Source: VRUE01 sp963716735 (lineage in GTDB: Bacteria > Actinomycetota > Thermoleophilia > Solirubrobacterales > 70-9). From it: a DNA stretch of 64,000 nucleotides. The DNA is taken from positions 2,232,001-2,296,000 of the forward strand of contig OY970321.1 in assembly GCA_963716735.1 (NCBI GenBank). Reading direction: 5' to 3'. Positions 1 through 9,700 of this stretch are shown here, one piece after another (the stretch's first letter is position 1; each line of letters opens with the position of its first letter). Under the pieces are notes generated by a model that worked only from the letters and a program-made list of their open reading frames with translations, was not told the DNA's origin and searched no databases. The translations under genes and the position numbers were made by a program.

Positions 1-632
1 CCGTGCTCGCCGAGATCGTCCGGGATCCTGTGTTCGGCGATCGAGACGCCGTAGGCGATGTCAACGTCCTCGCGCTTCGAGAAGACGTGGGCGACCGCTT
101 GAAGCCAGCCGGGATGCATCACGTTATCGTCGTCGAGGTAACAGACGATCTCCCCGCTTGCGTGGTCCAGGCCGGTATTGCGGGCACCGCTCACGCCACG
201 ACCTGGACCCACGACGAAGGTCAGGCGGTCGTCGTCGATCGCCTCGACTACTTTGGGCGTCTCGGGGTTTTTGCCATCGTCCACGACCAGCAGCTGCCAG
301 CGTTCGTAGCGCTGGGCAAGCACGGATCGAATTGCACGAGCGAGCAGTTGGGGCCTGTCGTGGGTCGTGAGGATGACCGACAACTGCGGGCCCGTCGTCG
401 GTGGCAGCAGCTCCAGCCACGACATGAAGGCGAGCATCCTGGTCGGCAGCGACATGTCTTGTGCCACTTCGAGCGCGTAATCGCCGCGGCCTTTGGCTTC
501 CTTTGCGAGGGTGTCGATACGGTCGATCTCGTTACGTAGCTCGGCGAGGATCTGCGCGGGTGCAGGCGGCGGCTCGGCCTGTGGTTCAGCTGCCCTTCTC
601 CGTCTCGGCAGCCAGCTCAGCAGGCGATTCAT
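1..632 (-). CDS. Family 2 glycosyltransferase (C-terminus outside window)
   Basis: The frame stays open to the left edge, so only the N-terminal ~210 residues are visible. It starts MNRLLSWLPRRRR, has a ~70-residue leader, then a GT-A core: LSVILTTHDRPQLLARAIRS, LLVVDDG, GVSGARNTGLDHASGEIVCY and the metal-binding LDDDN. These are GT2 hallmarks, so it probably transfers a sugar from a nucleotide sugar in the cytoplasm. It lies 24 bp downstream of the pyruvyl transferase gene on the same strand, suggesting one transcript for surface glycan assembly. Acceptor and donor cannot be told. Confidence 0.85.
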   Translation of the reverse strand, partial: MNRLLSWLPRRRRAAEPQAEPPPAPAQILAELRNEIDRIDTLAKEAKGRGDYALEVAQDMSLPTRMLAFMSWLELLPPTTGPQLSVILTTHDRPQLLARAIRSVLAQRYERWQLLVVDDGKNPETPKVVEAIDDDRLTFVVGPGRGVSGARNTGLDHASGEIVCYLDDDNVMHPGWLQAVAHVFSKREDVDIAYGVSIAEHRIPDDLGEH

Positions 633-656
633 GAGCGACCCGGTTGCTCCATGGCC

Positions 657-2042
657 CTATCTCATCATGTCGCGGGCTGCACGGAGGACGTTCAGAACTC
701 TCCATCCCCGGGTCGCATGGACCGCGGCGAGCTCGCGCTCGGCGTCCTCGGCGCGCTGCTGTGCCGTCGCCAGCTCAGCCTCGAGCCCGGAGATCTCCAG
801 GCTCTCGGCAAGCGCCACCGACAGTGCGGCGCGTCCTCGCTCGAAGCGCTCGGCGACCTGCCGCGACTGTGTCCGCAGATGCGAGACGAGCTCAGTACGA
901 GTTGGCCCGTCGACAAGGGCCTCGACCGCGGCCGGGGCGTCCTCCGCGGTGCCTGGAATGCCCACTCTGCCCGGTTCAAGCTGGAAAAGATCGCGCAGGC
1001 CGGCCGCCTTCTGCGCGTAGTAGTCGTTCTGAGCCAGCATCACCGCGGGGATGCCGGCAAGCAGCGAGGTGAGGGTCACGTGGTAGGAGCAGCTCACGGT
1101 GAGCCGCGCGCGCCGGAACTGCGACAGGCTATGGCCGATCGCGTCATCCAGGATGTCGAGCGGCTCTATCGGCCTCAGGCCCACCTCTTCCAGTTGGTCG
1201 CCCTCCCTCTCGAGGAGGTCCGCGACGACCGAGCGCTCGGACACCCGCGGGTCCTCGTAGGCGATCACCGGCTGGAGCTGGAGCGGCTCGCTGCTCGCAG
1301 CCGCCAGCTCCTTCACGAGGGCGACGATCCTGTTCTGGATTCCCTCGGCATCGTCACTCACCCACTCGCCGTCGTTCACGTGGAGGTTGACCATGGCGCC
1401 GCTCTCCACGGTTTGCTTCTCCAGGAAGGGAAGCGCGTCGTCCCCGGCCAGCTCGACGCGATCAGCGACGGCAGGTACCTGCCGTCGCAGGTAGCGCAGC
1501 GAGTCGATGTCGCGCACCCCAATCCAGGAGGCGCGGGAGAGAAGGTCATGCGCGGGTCCATCTGGAGCGATCGCGGCCTCGTCTACCTGGAGGCCAGAGG
1601 CGACCACGGGTAGGGGGCGTCCGCCGAGAAGGTGCTGGGCAGCATTCGCGTGCGCGGTCTTGCGGACTCCCCACCATCGGTTCAGGTGGCCGCCCCCGTA
1701 GATGTAGAGGGCGGCCTTTACGGAATCGTCTCGAAGCGTCTCCAGCTCGACCAAGCCAGCTTCGGGAGCGCCGGAGTGGTCCTGAAAGAACGCGAACGCG
1801 GCCCCCTCAAAACGCTCGGCGTAGCGTCCCATTAACTCGCTGTGATGCTCTCGCGTCTCCCACTCGACGATGGCGACTGGGAGGGGCGACCTCGGCAGTC
1901 GCTTCACCGTCTCGATCGCAGTCGCCAGCTGCAATACGTCGCCGTAGTTCCCCGAGCCGTCGTAGCCGCCGACGAGAAACAGCACGGATTCCGCATCCAT
2001 CACCTGTTTGTTGTCGGCGGGAGATGCCCAGAGAGACGGCAT
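657..2042 (-). CDS. Polysaccharide pyruvyl transferase family protein
   Basis: 461 residues. The N-terminal GGYDGSGNYGDVLQ, the YIYGGGHLNRWW strand and the late CSYHVTLTSLLAGIPAVML block are typical of the PF04230 (WcaK/CsaB) family, which adds pyruvate ketals from PEP to glycan residues. The last ~60 residues are a coiled coil ending in TRGWRVLNVLRAARDMMR, a basic tail also seen in another gene of this locus (10357-11652). Met15 (start near 2000) directly precedes the conserved glycine-rich strand and may be the true start. It sits 33 bp after the aminotransferase gene on the same strand, consistent with an operon. Confidence 0.82.
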   Translation of the reverse strand: MPSLWASPADNKQVMDAESVLFLVGGYDGSGNYGDVLQLATAIETVKRLPRSPLPVAIVEWETREHHSELMGRYAERFEGAAFAFFQDHSGAPEAGLVELETLRDDSVKAALYIYGGGHLNRWWGVRKTAHANAAQHLLGGRPLPVVASGLQVDEAAIAPDGPAHDLLSRASWIGVRDIDSLRYLRRQVPAVADRVELAGDDALPFLEKQTVESGAMVNLHVNDGEWVSDDAEGIQNRIVALVKELAAASSEPLQLQPVIAYEDPRVSERSVVADLLEREGDQLEEVGLRPIEPLDILDDAIGHSLSQFRRARLTVSCSYHVTLTSLLAGIPAVMLAQNDYYAQKAAGLRDLFQLEPGRVGIPGTAEDAPAAVEALVDGPTRTELVSHLRTQSRQVAERFERGRAALSVALAESLEISGLEAELATAQQRAEDAERELAAVHATRGWRVLNVLRAARDMMR

Positions 2043-2075
2043 TACACCCCGACCCTACGCGTTCGGACTCTGTCC

Positions 2076-3239
2076 CTATGGGGCGGCGGTGACCGCGGCG
2101 GCCTCATGGGCGTGCCTCGAAACCGACTCGATCACCCGATCGATGCGCTCTTCGCCCATGCCCGACCACAGTGGCAATCTCAGCAGGCGAGCACTCGCCG
2201 AGGGCGCGACCTCGATCGGCCCGGCGGCGCGCCCGAATCGACGACCGGCCGGTGACTCATGCAGAGGGCTGTAATGAAACACGCTCTTGATGCCGTCCCT
2301 GTCCAGGCGCTCGATCAGCTCGTCCCGAGCGGAAGCGCTTGGCATCAGCAGGTGATAGAGATGACCACTGTGCTCACATCCATCGGGAACGAAAGGACGC
2401 CGCAGAGCACCCTCCTCCTCCAGATCCGCGAAGGCATCGTGGTAGCGGTCCCAGGTCCCCCGTCGCTCCGCGGTTATCTCATCTAGTCGCTCGAGTTGTG
2501 CCCATAGAAACGCCGCACCGACCTCGCTCATGAGGTATGAGGACCCCAGGTCCTGCCAGGTGTACTTGTCTACCTCTCCTCGGAAGAACCGGGATCTGTC
2601 GGTGCCCTTCTCCTGAACGACCTCCGCCCGGTCGATCAAGGTCGGATCGTTTATCGCCAGCGCTCCACCCTCACCGCAGTGAACGTTCTTGGTCTCATGA
2701 AAACTGAACGTCGACAGGTGCCCGATCGATCCGAGCGGGCGCTCGCGCCAAGTTGCCGGAAGCGAATGAGCCGCATCCTCGATCAGGACGAGATCGTGCT
2801 GGTCGACGAGAGACGTGATGCGGCCCATGTCGCAGGCGATCCCGCCGTAGTGGACGACCACGATGGCCCGGGTGCGTGGGGTGATGGCGGCCGCTGCTGC
2901 GTCGGGATCGATGTTGAGGGTCTCTGGCTCGGAATCGACGAAGACGGGTACCGCTCCCCTAAGCGCAAAAGCGTTGGCGGTGGAGACGAAAGTGAAGGAC
3001 GGCATGACGACCTCGTCCCCGGGTCCGAGTCCGGCGAGGATGCCCGTCATCTCCAGGGCTGCGGTGCACGAGGGAGTGATCAGGGCACGATCCGCACCCA
3101 GGCGGCGCTCGAGCGAAGCGCAGCAGCGCACGGCGAACTCTCCGTTCCCAGAGAGCTTTCCGCTCAATAGAGCCTCGTCGATGTAGGCGTGCTCATTGCC
3201 GGCGAGGCGAGGCCGGTTGAATGGAATCGCCTCGTTCAT
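2076..3239 (-). CDS. wecE: dTDP-4-amino-4,6-dideoxygalactose transaminase (WecE/RffA type)
   Basis: A DegT/DnrJ/EryC1/StrS PLP aminotransferase. From memory it follows E. coli WecE closely: start AIPFNRP, SGKLSGNGEF, LITPSCTAALEM, PSFTFVSTANAF, FSFHETKN (PLP lysine), FFRGEVDKYTWQDLGSSYLM and FHYSPLHESPAG. WecE makes dTDP-Fuc4N from dTDP-4-keto-6-deoxyglucose. The start at 3239 (MNEAIPFN) best matches the family; ATGs at 3248 and 3272 are also in frame. It is divergent from the glycosyltransferase at 3271, and the matching acetyltransferase lies at 4272. Confidence 0.9.
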   Translation of the reverse strand: MNEAIPFNRPRLAGNEHAYIDEALLSGKLSGNGEFAVRCCASLERRLGADRALITPSCTAALEMTGILAGLGPGDEVVMPSFTFVSTANAFALRGAVPVFVDSEPETLNIDPDAAAAAITPRTRAIVVVHYGGIACDMGRITSLVDQHDLVLIEDAAHSLPATWRERPLGSIGHLSTFSFHETKNVHCGEGGALAINDPTLIDRAEVVQEKGTDRSRFFRGEVDKYTWQDLGSSYLMSEVGAAFLWAQLERLDEITAERRGTWDRYHDAFADLEEEGALRRPFVPDGCEHSGHLYHLLMPSASARDELIERLDRDGIKSVFHYSPLHESPAGRRFGRAAGPIEVAPSASARLLRLPLWSGMGEERIDRVIESVSRHAHEAAAVTAAP

Positions 3240-3270
3240 CGGAGGCATCGTATTGCCGCTGCGCTCTAGC

Positions 3271-4275
3271 ATGTCGCCGATGGGTCCCTACGACGCACGC
3301 CGGGCGGCATCCGGCGCCGAAGCAGACCCTGCACTGAGCATCGTGATTCCTCTTTACCGGGACGAGGCAGCCGTTGCGGAGATCTTTCGTCGCTGTCAGC
3401 CGGTGCTCGATCAGGTCGGCGGCGAGCTGATTCTTGTCGACGACGGCGGTCTCGATGAGACGTCCCCCCGCGCTCGGGCGTTGGCGGAGACGTATCCGCA
3501 CCCAGTGGTCGTCGTGCGGCTTGCGCGGAACTTCGGTCAGCACCCCGCGGTCTTCGCCGGACTCGCACACGCCTCCGGCAGGTGCGTCGTAACTCTGGAC
3601 AGCGACCTGCAGTACCCGCCCGAGGAGATCATGACTTTGCTTGCCGAGTTGTCGGATGCGTACCCGGTGGTTTCGGGATACAGACAGGATCGACAGGATC
3701 CGTTGCCGCGACGGCTGGTGACGCGCCTGCTGACGGGTTGGCTGAACAGGCGCACCGGGACCGATCTCAACGACTTCGGATCGATGTTCAGGGTCTACGA
3801 CCGGGCGACCGTCGACCTGATGCTCGAATTCACCGAGAGGCATCGGTACGTCCCGGCGATAGTCGCCTGGCTCGGTGTTCCCATAAAAGAGGTGCCGATC
3901 GAGCACCATGCGCGAGGAGACCAGGGCTCTCGCTATCGGCTCTCGACTCTGCTCGATCTGCTCCTCGATCTGATCACCGGATACTCGGTGTTCCCCCTCC
4001 GCCTACTCACCGGCGTCGGCCTTGTCGCGTCTCTTGCCGGGTTTCTCGGTACCGTCTTCTTCCTCGTCTACCGCTTGTTTGAGGGCAGCGGCGTGTCCGG
4101 AACCGTCTCGGCTTTTGCCCTCGTCTTTGCGTTGCTCGGCGTTCAGTTGTTGATTACGGCCCTGATAGGGGAGTACGTCGGCCGGGTTTACACCGAGGCG
4201 AAGGGGCGCCCCTACTATCTGGTCCGCGATGTGACTCGGAGTGACAGTCACGTCACTGCGCCAACCCCCTCGTGA
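3271..4275 (+). CDS. DPM1/ArnC-like family 2 glycosyltransferase with two C-terminal TM helices
   Basis: 334 residues from ATG 3271, which removes a non-conserved N-terminal extension. The GT-A core has LSIVIPLYRDE, ELILVDDGG, ARNFGQHPAVFAGLAHASG, LDSDLQYPPEEI and the loop DFGSMFRVYDR. Two hydrophobic helices (about 245-270 and 285-310) follow, with GEYVGRVYTEAKGRPYYLV after them. This layout is that of enzymes moving sugar onto undecaprenyl phosphate (ArnC, GtrB). Its stop overlaps the next start by 4 bp, so it is coupled to the acetyltransferase gene; it may load the sugar made by that pair. The sugar is inferred, not shown. Confidence 0.88.
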   Translation: MSPMGPYDARRAASGAEADPALSIVIPLYRDEAAVAEIFRRCQPVLDQVGGELILVDDGGLDETSPRARALAETYPHPVVVVRLARNFGQHPAVFAGLAHASGRCVVTLDSDLQYPPEEIMTLLAELSDAYPVVSGYRQDRQDPLPRRLVTRLLTGWLNRRTGTDLNDFGSMFRVYDRATVDLMLEFTERHRYVPAIVAWLGVPIKEVPIEHHARGDQGSRYRLSTLLDLLLDLITGYSVFPLRLLTGVGLVASLAGFLGTVFFLVYRLFEGSGVSGTVSAFALVFALLGVQLLITALIGEYVGRVYTEAKGRPYYLVRDVTRSDSHVTAPTPS

Positions 4276-5003
4276 CCGAGAGCGCTCTCGACGAAGAGAT
4301 TGAGCTGCTTCGCTGGGACAGCGAGCATTTCAGGTTTCCCATTGCACGGGTATGTGACCCCACGGGCCCTGCGCGGATGAGTACAGCGGTTGACGTCGCC
4401 GAAAGCCGGGGCGTTCGTTGTCTCACTGCGCTGGTGAAAGCGGATCGAGTTGATGTCATTACCACCGCTGAGGATCTCGGGTTCCGCTGCTATGACGTCC
4501 GGACTGACCTCGACCGGCAAATCGATGGTTCGCATGACATGTCGGCTGACCAGGGCCTTCGGCTTGCCACCGAATCTGATCTTCCTCACCTAGAGCCCAT
4601 CGCGCGGGAGCGGTTCTCCGCTACTCGATTTGTCAGTGATTCGCACTTCCCGAGTGAGCTTGCAAGGAACCTCTATGTGGAGTGGCTTAGGCGAGGACAT
4701 CGGGATGCGGGCCGCCGGTTGATCACGGCGAGCGGGCTGGACGGATTCGTCGTCTGCCGCCTCGATGGCGAAAGTGGGGTCGGTACCATTGAGTTGATCG
4801 CCGTGTCAGCGGAAGCAGAGGGTACGGGGCTCGCCGCGCGACTACTGCATGGAGCCGAGTCGCTCTTTATGGATGCGGGACTCGCGCGCGCTCATGTGGT
4901 GACCCAGGGACGTAATCTGTCGGCACAGAGGCTGTACCAGCGCCACGGCTATCGCACTGGAGACGTAAGCCTGTGGCTTCACCGGTGGGCGCCTAGCCGC
5001 TGA
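4272..5003 (+). CDS. wecD: dTDP-4-amino-4,6-dideoxy-D-galactose acyltransferase (WecD/RffC-like GNAT)
   Basis: 243 residues from a GTG start that overlaps the upstream stop (GTGA). The N-terminus IELLRWDSEHFRFPIARV resembles the WecD opening (LxWDxxxFxxxxA). A C-terminal GNAT domain follows: GTIELIAVSAEAEGTGLAAR (acetyl-CoA loop) and NLSAQRLYQRHGYR. Together with the WecE-type gene at 2076-3239 it would complete dTDP-Fuc4NAc. The family call rests on remembered sequence similarity; a generic GNAT is the fallback. The last 11 bp overlap the convergent membrane-protein gene. Confidence 0.75.
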   Translation: MTESALDEEIELLRWDSEHFRFPIARVCDPTGPARMSTAVDVAESRGVRCLTALVKADRVDVITTAEDLGFRCYDVRTDLDRQIDGSHDMSADQGLRLATESDLPHLEPIARERFSATRFVSDSHFPSELARNLYVEWLRRGHRDAGRRLITASGLDGFVVCRLDGESGVGTIELIAVSAEAEGTGLAARLLHGAESLFMDAGLARAHVVTQGRNLSAQRLYQRHGYRTGDVSLWLHRWAPSR

Positions 5004-6747
5004 TCGGTTCGGCCCAGTAGGGGACGGGTCCCCATCGGCTGAGCCGGGTTTCGCACTGCCGCTTCGAGGTGACATGCAAAGCGACCCCCCGAGCGGGGCT
5101 GACGAAGTAGACGGGGTGTCGTCCTTCTCCATACGGAGCGACGAGTTCTCCCAGCTGCGTGATTCCACGGGTGCCGCAGGCGACGTCTTCGTCGAACGGC
5201 GACGCGAAGTCAGGCCTTATCGGGCTTTCGTATTCGATCACTCCGCGAAAGTCCCAGGTTTGGGCGAAGACCGGAATCCAGCCTTGCTCCCATCTAGGAG
5301 TATCGAAGCCCATGACCCGGGCGGTCGTGGGTACGTTGCGTAGGCCCTTGCGAAGTCCAGGAAGAGTCCTCTTCTGGATGCTCCATGAAGCAAGCCAGGC
5401 GTCCTGGTGTTCGGTGCTTACGGCGAGCTGATGCTTTGCCGCGGCAGCGAATACGAGGAGCACGGCGAGGGGTGCAGCCGGAGCCCAGGGAGACCACCGT
5501 CGAACCAGCTCATACAGAAGGCCCAAGACCGCGACGAACGCGAGTACATAGGGAATCGTGCCCGGCAGATTGAGGCGGTTATTGGTGCTGAAGTACTGCA
5601 GCAGGTAGGTGTCATTGGCCGTGAGGAAGATCAGGGAGCATGCGATCGCGGCGACGGCTGCCGCCAGGAGCACAACCCACCACCGGATCAGCCGATGTCT
5701 CATGCTTGGAACGGCGAGGGTCACCGTCGCCGCTGCGAGGACGATGCATCCCAGGGCGATCAGCCCAAAGCGCGGCGCATATAAGTAGCGCCAGCTATCC
5801 CATGCACCTTCGACCAGGACACCGGCTCGCGTCACGAGCTGGCCAGTCGTACGTTCGGTCATGAAGGCCGGATCGTTGGTTGGTGCGACCACCAAACGGT
5901 AGAAGACGAACGCCATGACCAAGCCCAGGTCGGCGAGCCAGCGAATGAATGCTTTTCTGCTGCGGAAGATGGCGAGGTACACGGCCCCCTGGACTGCGAT
6001 GAGCGGGACCGCAATCTCATAGGTGGCCATGGCGATCAGGGCGAGCGCGGCCGAAAGACCGTGCAGGGCCCAACTCCGCCGGCCCTCCGGTCGATCCAGG
6101 GCCCGGATGGCGATCATCAGGCTCGCCATCTGAAGCAGGATCACGTACAGGCCGATGGTTGCGATCGGCCACAGTCGACTCGAGTCCGCGCCCGGAAAGA
6201 GGATGATCGCGCCGCCGATTGCCAGGCACCAAAGTCTGGCCAAGCCGGCCCGGCGAGCAACCGCATATGCGATGGCGACGATCGCGAAGAGCAGCACGAT
6301 CGGAAGAACGTGATACGCCCATTTGTGTCCTCCGAAAGCAGACCACTGCCCCGCCTGGTAGAGGCAGGCAAGCTTACGGCCGCCCGGGATCGTTTCCATG
6401 CACGTGTTCATCCCCGCCCATAGCGACCCCTGTGACTTCTGTTCCGCATACACGGTCCAGTCATCGAGGAACCAGCCTGCCTCGGTCGCATAAGGCAAGT
6501 ACAGTGCCAGCGTCAGCAAGAGCAAGCCGAGTAAGCAGGCAAAGTCGGCCAACGAGTACCGTGGCCACCCGCCGTTGCTGGACTCCGTATCCGGGGCCAA
6601 TGACCTGGTCGTATCGATTTTTCGAGGAGGCGCTTTGGGGCTGGCTGCCATTGGCCGCATTACGCTACTTGTTGGCTCGGGTCGAGCGATCGCAAGCAGC
6701 GCCGGGGCTAGGACTCTGCACCAGGCGGCTGCAAGTCGCCGATTCAT
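4993..6747 (-). CDS. GT-C-like polytopic membrane protein
   Basis: 584 residues with about eleven predicted membrane helices between residues ~65 and ~440 and a soluble C-terminal domain of ~140 residues. The first extracytoplasmic loop has LPYATEAGWFLDDWTVYAEQ; an acidic pair there is the usual catalytic position in GT-C enzymes, which use polyprenyl-phosphate sugars. No closer family is recognised. The long polar leader before the first helix makes an internal start (Met29, near 6663) possible. It is convergent with the WecD-like gene (11-bp overlap) and divergent from the large glycosyltransferase at 6761. Modification of the glycan outside the membrane is inferred. Confidence 0.65.
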   Translation of the reverse strand: MNRRLAAAWCRVLAPALLAIARPEPTSSVMRPMAASPKAPPRKIDTTRSLAPDTESSNGGWPRYSLADFACLLGLLLLTLALYLPYATEAGWFLDDWTVYAEQKSQGSLWAGMNTCMETIPGGRKLACLYQAGQWSAFGGHKWAYHVLPIVLLFAIVAIAYAVARRAGLARLWCLAIGGAIILFPGADSSRLWPIATIGLYVILLQMASLMIAIRALDRPEGRRSWALHGLSAALALIAMATYEIAVPLIAVQGAVYLAIFRSRKAFIRWLADLGLVMAFVFYRLVVAPTNDPAFMTERTTGQLVTRAGVLVEGAWDSWRYLYAPRFGLIALGCIVLAAATVTLAVPSMRHRLIRWWVVLLAAAVAAIACSLIFLTANDTYLLQYFSTNNRLNLPGTIPYVLAFVAVLGLLYELVRRWSPWAPAAPLAVLLVFAAAAKHQLAVSTEHQDAWLASWSIQKRTLPGLRKGLRNVPTTARVMGFDTPRWEQGWIPVFAQTWDFRGVIEYESPIRPDFASPFDEDVACGTRGITQLGELVAPYGEGRHPVYFVSPARGVALHVTSKRQCETRLSRWGPVPYWAEPISG

Positions 6748-6752
6748 ATGAT
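6747..6752 (+). promoter_or_regulatory. -10 box TATGAT for a probably leaderless gene
   Basis: TATGAT ends 8 bp before the GTG at 6761, which places the expected transcription start at or next to the start codon. No clear -35 box is visible. The box overlaps the 5' end of the divergent gene. Confidence 0.5.
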
Positions 6753-6760
6753 GGCTCGCA

Positions 6761-9700
6761 GTGAGTGACGAGCGGACGCCAATCCTCTATCTCGCCCCTT
6801 GGGTTGACCTCGGTGGCTCCGACAGGGGGACGATCGATTGGTTCAAGAACATCGATCTGAGCCGCTGGGCGCCTTCGCTGATTACCACTACTCCCTCGCC
6901 CAATCGATGGCTGCACCACGTCGAACCGTACGCCGAGGAGATCTGGAACCTTCCCGACTTGATGCCGGGTGCCGCCTTTCCCGAGTTCATCCTCGGCTTC
7001 ATCGAGAGTCGTCAGGTCGGGGTCGTCCACATCATGAACTCGCGGCTCGGCTACGACCTGCTGCCGGACATGACCTGCCTGCCCGAACCTCCGGCGATCG
7101 TCGTCCAGCTGCATGCCGAGGAACCGAACCAGACCGGCTACGTCCGCTACGTGACGCGCCGCTACGGCAACCTGATCGATTCCTTCTCCGTCGTCAGCGA
7201 GAACCTCAAGCAGACGATCGTCGACTATGAGATCCCGCCCAGCCGGATCGAGGTGATCTATCTGGGCGTCGACAGCCGGGAGGAGTTCGACCCCGAGCGG
7301 GTCGAGCCCCTGGAGCTGCCGGGCAACGGCGCCAGCAGGATCCTCTGGCCCGGTCGCCTGGTCGAGCAGAAGGACCCGATGTTGACCCTCGAGGTCCTCG
7401 CTCGGGTTCGGGAGCGGGACGAGGATTTCGTTCTCGACGTCGTCGGCGACGGCCACCTGAAGGAGCCTGCTCGTGCCCGGGCCGAGGAGCTCGGCGTCGC
7501 TGACGTCATCCAGTGGCACGCGCCTTCCCAGGACATGGCTCGCTGGTATCGCAGCAGCGACCTGCTGCTGATGACGAGCGTCTACGAGGGTATTCCGCTG
7601 GTGATCTACGAGGCCCTGGCGATGGGCGTCCCGGTTGTCGCGCCGGCCCTGCCGGGCAACGTCGAGTTCATGGATGCCGACAGCGGTGTGCTGGTCGATC
7701 CACGCGACGACGTCGATCGCTACGCCGAGGCGATCGTCTCTCTGCTCGGCGACGATGAGCGGCGGCGGGAGATGGGCGAGCGCTCACGCAAGCGCATGCT
7801 CGAGCAGTTCTCCCTGGCGGAGATGGGGCGCCGCCACGACGCTCTGTACGAGCGCTTGCTGTCGGAACAGACGGCGAGCAGCCGCTGGCGCAACGAGGAG
7901 CTGTTCGGCGAAGAGGACCCCGGGCATCGCGAGCCGAGTAGCGCCCCGCCGGCTCCGCTGAGACTTTCGCGCGACCCGCTGCCGGAGCCCACCGTCGGTG
8001 TGATCGTTCCCTGCTACCGGCACGGAATCTTCCTCGACGCCTGCATCGCCTCGATCAAGGCTCAGACGCTGACTCCGTCGCAGATCGTCGTCGTCGACGA
8101 CGGCTCTAAGGATGCTGAGACCGTTGCGGCGCTCGCTCGCCTCGACGACGACCCCCAGGTGACGGTCCTGCGCCAGCCGCGGAACTCAGGGCCGAGCGCC
8201 GCGCGCAACCGGGCGCTCGCGCAGCTCAAGACCAGCTACTTCCTGCCGATCGACGCCGACGATGAGCTGTTGCCCGATGCGCTGGAGCGCATGCTGGCGC
8301 AGTTGGAGGGAGCACCCGAAGAGGTCGGCTTTGTCTACCCGAATGCGCAGCACGTCGGCAACCAGATGAACTACGTTCAATCGCCGGCCTACAACGTCTG
8401 GCTGCTGATGGAGCAGAACTACTGCCCGGCGCCGGCGCTGTTCGATCGCCGCCTGTTCGAGGGCACCGGTGTTTCCTATCCGGAGGAGATAGTGGTTGGC
8501 CACGAGGACTGGGATCTGATCCTCCAGCTGGCGGAAAGGGACGTGCGCGGGATCCCCGCCAACGGGCCCACCTTTCTCTACCGCAAGCAGGGCTTCAGTC
8601 GTGTCCACGCCGTCGACTACGGACCCGAATCCTTCGAGAAGACGATCGAGCGGCGTCACCCACATCTGTATCTGGACCGCGACGATCTCAAGGCCAAATG
8701 GGCGCCGGCGCTGAGCCTCGTGCTGCTCGACGAGGAGGGGGACACCTGGAAAGCAGACGACCTCTCGGGGTTGACGCGGCAGACCTGCCGGGATTTCGAG
8801 CTGCTGGCGGGAACCGATCTGGGCGGCCGGGTCCGCCTCGTCGAGGGCCCCGGCAAGCTCTCGATCGCTTGGCTGCAAGCGGCGATCGACCGCGCCCGCG
8901 GGCGCTGGATCCTGCTTCTGCCTCACTCCGCTTTCCCGATACTCGAATCGTCCTCCTTCGTCGAGCAGCTCATCCACGCTTTCTCCGCGAACGAGGGTGC
9001 CACCGCCATCGTGCTGGCCGATTCAACGGAGATCGCCCGCCCGCTCTTCTCGCAGCTCGACAACGCCGAGCGCTTGCGGGCACAGCCGGCGGCGATCGCC
9101 TTCGAACGTCCGTTGTGGGGTCGGGTGCCCGAGATCACCCTCGGCGTCGAGGCATCGTTGTTGGCGGACCTCGTCGTCGGTTTGAGGGTTATCGGCCCGG
9201 CACAGTGGCGGGTCGCTCCAGGCGTTGACGGTGGTGGCCCTTGGAGGCAGCGCGTCGAGCCCGAGGACCACCCCGCGATGATCGACGTCAACGTGCCCGT
9301 TCCTGCGGACAAGGCGGATGCGGCGATGCGGCACATGGTCGCCCACCAGCCGCCGCGGCTGCCCGAGCTGACTCCTGGCACCGTGCGGCGGTGGAAGCAA
9401 TCGGAGCCCTGGACTCCCCCTCAGACGCGGTTGCTTTGCCGCCATCTAGACCTGAAGACCGGTTTCCGGATGATCACGCCAGAGCGCAAGCCCCCGTCTG
9501 GGTACCGCTTCGAGCGCGTACTCGGCTGCACCCAGATCTTTGCTGCCCCAGGCATGAGCCGCTTGGTTCACGCCAACCACAGCTTCGAGCTGACAGATGA
9601 GCAGGGCGCGCTACCCGACGGACAATTCGACATGGGGTACGTGGAGCAGCAGCCGCTGCCGCAGCTCGAGGGGCTGGAGCTGCGGCGAGTGCCGGAGACC

